DNA from: Scandinavium goeteborgense | Lineage (GTDB): Bacteria > Pseudomonadota > Gammaproteobacteria > Enterobacterales > Enterobacteriaceae | DNA length: 64,000 nt | Reading direction: 5' to 3' | Assembly: GCF_003935895.2 (NCBI RefSeq) | Contig: NZ_CP054058.1 | Coordinates: 1,178,001-1,242,000, forward strand | Shown: positions 61,977 to 64,000 of the stretch, piece by piece | Numbering within the stretch: the stretch's first letter is position 1 | Layout of the letters: every line of letters starts with the position of its first letter | Position numbers and translations under genes: made by a program | Notes under the pieces: model-generated | Seen by the model: only the letters and a program-made list of their open reading frames with translations | Database searches by the model: none | Told to the model about the DNA's origin: nothing

Positions 61977-63209
61977 TTAACGCGGTGGTTTGGCGATCAT
62001 CACCGGTTTACCCGCCAGCAGCAGCCAGGCGGGTAGCATCACAATGCACAGCAGCGGTAGCAGAGTGGTGTCAGGCACCACCACGGCGGCCATAAACAGG
62101 CTCAGCCAGCCATCGCGAGTGACCACCAAAACCAGGCCAAGGATGGCGCAGGAAATAGTGATCGCCGCCGGAACTGCCTCAACGTGCGCGTGTAGCATCA
62201 GCCCGAGCGCCACAGCGACAAACACCGCCGGGAAAATACGCCCGCCTCGGAAACCGCTGGCGGCCGCAACGACAAGGGCCGCCAGTTTCATCACCCCAAT
62301 CAGCATGAAATCAGTCGGCGTAAGCGTCTGACTAAAGGCCAGCTGTTGCATTTCATTCAGGCCTTTAAACAGGGTAATCGGCCCGCCAAAGGCACCAATC
62401 ACACCCAGCAGGAAACCGCCCATCCCGAGGATCAGCACCGGATGCTTGAGCTTATGCAAAAGGGTATGCAGGCGTGGCAGGCACCAGACCGCCATCATGC
62501 CGACGGCAATAGCGATGGCAGCGACCACTGCGCCGCTGAAAATGTCCACCAGCCGCATATGGCTGTAGTGGGCCACCGGTAAGGAAAATTGCGGTTGGAA
62601 GAACAGGCTGGTGGTCAATGCGCCGGATGCGGCGGCAATCAGCGGGGCGAACAGCCGGTCCCAAAGTGGGATTTCATCATTGCCGCTCAACATCTGCGAG
62701 AAAATGAGTGCGGCAGCGATAGGCGTGCCGAACAGGGCGCCGATGGTGCCGGAGGCAGCCAGAATAGTCCAGTCCATGGCCCCCACGCGTGGGAAAAAGC
62801 GGGCGCCGAGGGCGACGGCGAGCGCGACGTTCACCGACATGATCGGGTGTTCCGGGCCGAGACTCACACCGCCTGCGAGGCCGAGGATCAACGCGAGAAT
62901 CAGGCCTGGCAGCGCAGACGGTTGTACCGGGGCGCCAATTAAGGGTTCGGTTGCCGGGTCAGGGCCTGCGTGACCGGGGCTATAGCGAATCACTAATCCA
63001 ACGGCGATACCGGTGGCGGTCAGCATAAAAATGATCCAGGCCGTGGAATCGATGTTTACACCGAAACTCGCGGGAAGTGTGGACCACAGCAGCCGTTGTA
63101 ATAGGGCAGCAATTTTCATGATAACCACCAGAATCAGACTGGAGGCAATACCAATTATTAAGGCGGGGACCGATAACAGCAGCATGGTTCTGGCTCGCGG
63201 GTGGAGCAT
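61977..63209 (-). CDS. yfeO: YfeO, putative ion channel (chloride channel family)
   Basis: 410 residues from the ATG at 63209, preceded by AAGGAAAT; starts further upstream add 40 residues unlike E. coli YfeO (418). It has the voltage-gated ClC fold: [16 protein letters not shown] near 75-90, [12 protein letters not shown] near 108-119 (the GxEHP-type selectivity motif) and [21 protein letters not shown] near 320-340. About ten spans. Transported ion and role are not known. It lies between ipdC and divergent glk. Confidence 0.93.
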   Translation of the reverse strand: MLHPRARTMLLLSVPALIIGIASSLILVVIMKIAALLQRLLWSTLPASFGVNIDSTAWIIFMLTATGIAVGLVIRYSPGHAGPDPATEPLIGAPVQPSALPGLILALILGLAGGVSLGPEHPIMSVNVALAVALGARFFPRVGAMDWTILAASGTIGALFGTPIAAALIFSQMLSGNDEIPLWDRLFAPLIAAASGALTTSLFFQPQFSLPVAHYSHMRLVDIFSGAVVAAIAIAVGMMAVWCLPRLHTLLHKLKHPVLILGMGGFLLGVIGAFGGPITLFKGLNEMQQLAFSQTLTPTDFMLIGVMKLAALVVAAASGFRGGRIFPAVFVAVALGLMLHAHVEAVPAAITISCAILGLVLVVTRDGWLSLFMAAVVVPDTTLLPLLCIVMLPAWLLLAGKPVMIAKPPR

Positions 63210-63413
63210 AGTGATTTCCTTTTGACTCTGAGCGCGCAATACTTTGCCGCCAAATGATGAAACCTTCATTGCAATTGATGCTGAAACGGTAAAGTTATTG
63301 TGTGACCGGGATCGATAAATCGTGGGCACTACTGTGTTGGTCGTTGTTGTTATGTCGCCATGAATTTACAGTGTGCCAAAGACTTATTCAGACTTTAGCG
63401 GAGCAGTAACAGA

Positions 63414-64000
63414 ATGACAAAGTTTGCGTTAACGGGTGATGTCGGCGGGACCAATGCCCGACTGGCACTGTGTAATCTGGCCAATGGCGAGATTACACAA
63501 GCGAAAACCTATTCCGGGCTGGATTATCCAAGCCTTGAAGCGGTAGTGCGGGTTTACCTTGATGAACAAAAGGTTGACGTAAAAGAGGGCTGCATCGCGA
63601 TAGCCTGCCCGATTACGGGTGACTGGGTGGCGATGACCAACCACACTTGGGCGTTCTCCATCGAAGAGATGAAGAATAATCTGGGCTTTACGCATCTGGA
63701 AATTATTAACGACTTTACCGCTGTTTCCATGGCGATTCCGATGCTGAAAAAAGAGCATCTGATTCAGTTCGGCGGTAAAGAGCCGGTGGAAGGTAAACCG
63801 ATTGCCGTATACGGCGCGGGCACCGGTCTGGGCGTCGCGCACCTGGTTCACGTGGACAAACGCTGGGTGAGCCTGCCGGGCGAAGGCGGCCACGTAGACT
63901 ACGCGCCGAACAGCGAAGAAGAGGGCATCATTCTGGAAGAGCTGCGCACCGAGCTGGGGCATGTTTCCGCCGAGCGCGTACTGTCTGGCCCAGGGCTGGT
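63414..64000 (+). CDS. glk: Glucokinase (3' end cut by window)
   Basis: ATP-dependent kinase that phosphorylates free glucose in the cytosol. The 195 residues present agree with E. coli Glk (321): N-terminal phosphate loop [13 protein letters not shown], substrate-site [12 protein letters not shown] and [13 protein letters not shown] (catalytic Asp near 101), then [13 protein letters not shown] and the conserved [16 protein letters not shown]. The start ATG at 63414 has GGAG about 12 bases upstream. The frame runs on past base 64000. Confidence 0.97.
   Translation, partial: MTKFALTGDVGGTNARLALCNLANGEITQAKTYSGLDYPSLEAVVRVYLDEQKVDVKEGCIAIACPITGDWVAMTNHTWAFSIEEMKNNLGFTHLEIINDFTAVSMAIPMLKKEHLIQFGGKEPVEGKPIAVYGAGTGLGVAHLVHVDKRWVSLPGEGGHVDYAPNSEEEGIILEELRTELGHVSAERVLSGPGL

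Overview
This window is a chromosomal segment from a member of the Enterobacteriaceae. Nearly every backbone gene is recognisable as an ortholog of the Escherichia coli purC-to-glk region, read in the opposite orientation to the usual K-12 map. The ipdC gene, the REP units of the type GTAGGCC...GGGC and the overall gene choice point to the Enterobacter/Lelliottia/Leclercia neighbourhood; the genus is an inference, not a proof.

Layout: (1) 1-7410, purC (5' end cut), ypfJ, tmcA, ypfH, an extra CspA-type cold-shock gene with a cspA-like leader, ypfN, dapE-yffB and the 19-residue ypfM. (2) 7514-12544, acrD, nudK, ypfG, without the aegA-narQ pair found here in E. coli. (3) 12545-22805, tktB-talA and maeB of central carbon metabolism, then hemF-amiA with no eut operon next to maeB, then ypeA-yfeZ-yfeY-yfeX. 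(4) 22806-27777, an accessory islet: two tandem copies of a lipase-effector/immunity module of type VI secretion type, flanked by a 122-bp duplication of the 3' end of nudI. The first copy has lost almost the whole effector but keeps an intact, diverged immunity gene. (5) 27959-38858, the sulfate/thiosulfate uptake operon cysPUWA, interrupted before cysM by a rhamnoside islet (AraC regulator, MFS transporter, intracellular GH78 rhamnosidase), then cysM and pdxK. (6) 38922-43779, the PTS operon ptsH-ptsI-crr, cysK and cysZ. (7) 44010-49722, zipA, ligA-ypeB, yfeH/yfeR and a FlxA-like gene. (8) 49796-53279, lysine, valine (x3) and alanine (x2) tRNA genes around gltX and yfeCD, with a scarred tRNA-Lys 3' remnant. 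(9) 53493-64000, the EAL protein yfeA, nupC, mntH, ypeC, an aldo-keto reductase divergent from ipdC, the channel gene yfeO and glk (3' end cut).

Working connections: cysPUWA, cysM, cysK and cysZ together cover uptake of sulfate/thiosulfate and both cysteine synthases; PTS proteins, glk, maeB, tktB and talA cover sugar entry and central carbon flow; the rhamnoside islet looks like a self-contained regulator-importer-hydrolase unit; the effector/immunity islet looks like a site where immunity genes have been duplicated and diversified. The islet at 22806-27777 is the strongest candidate for something undescribed.
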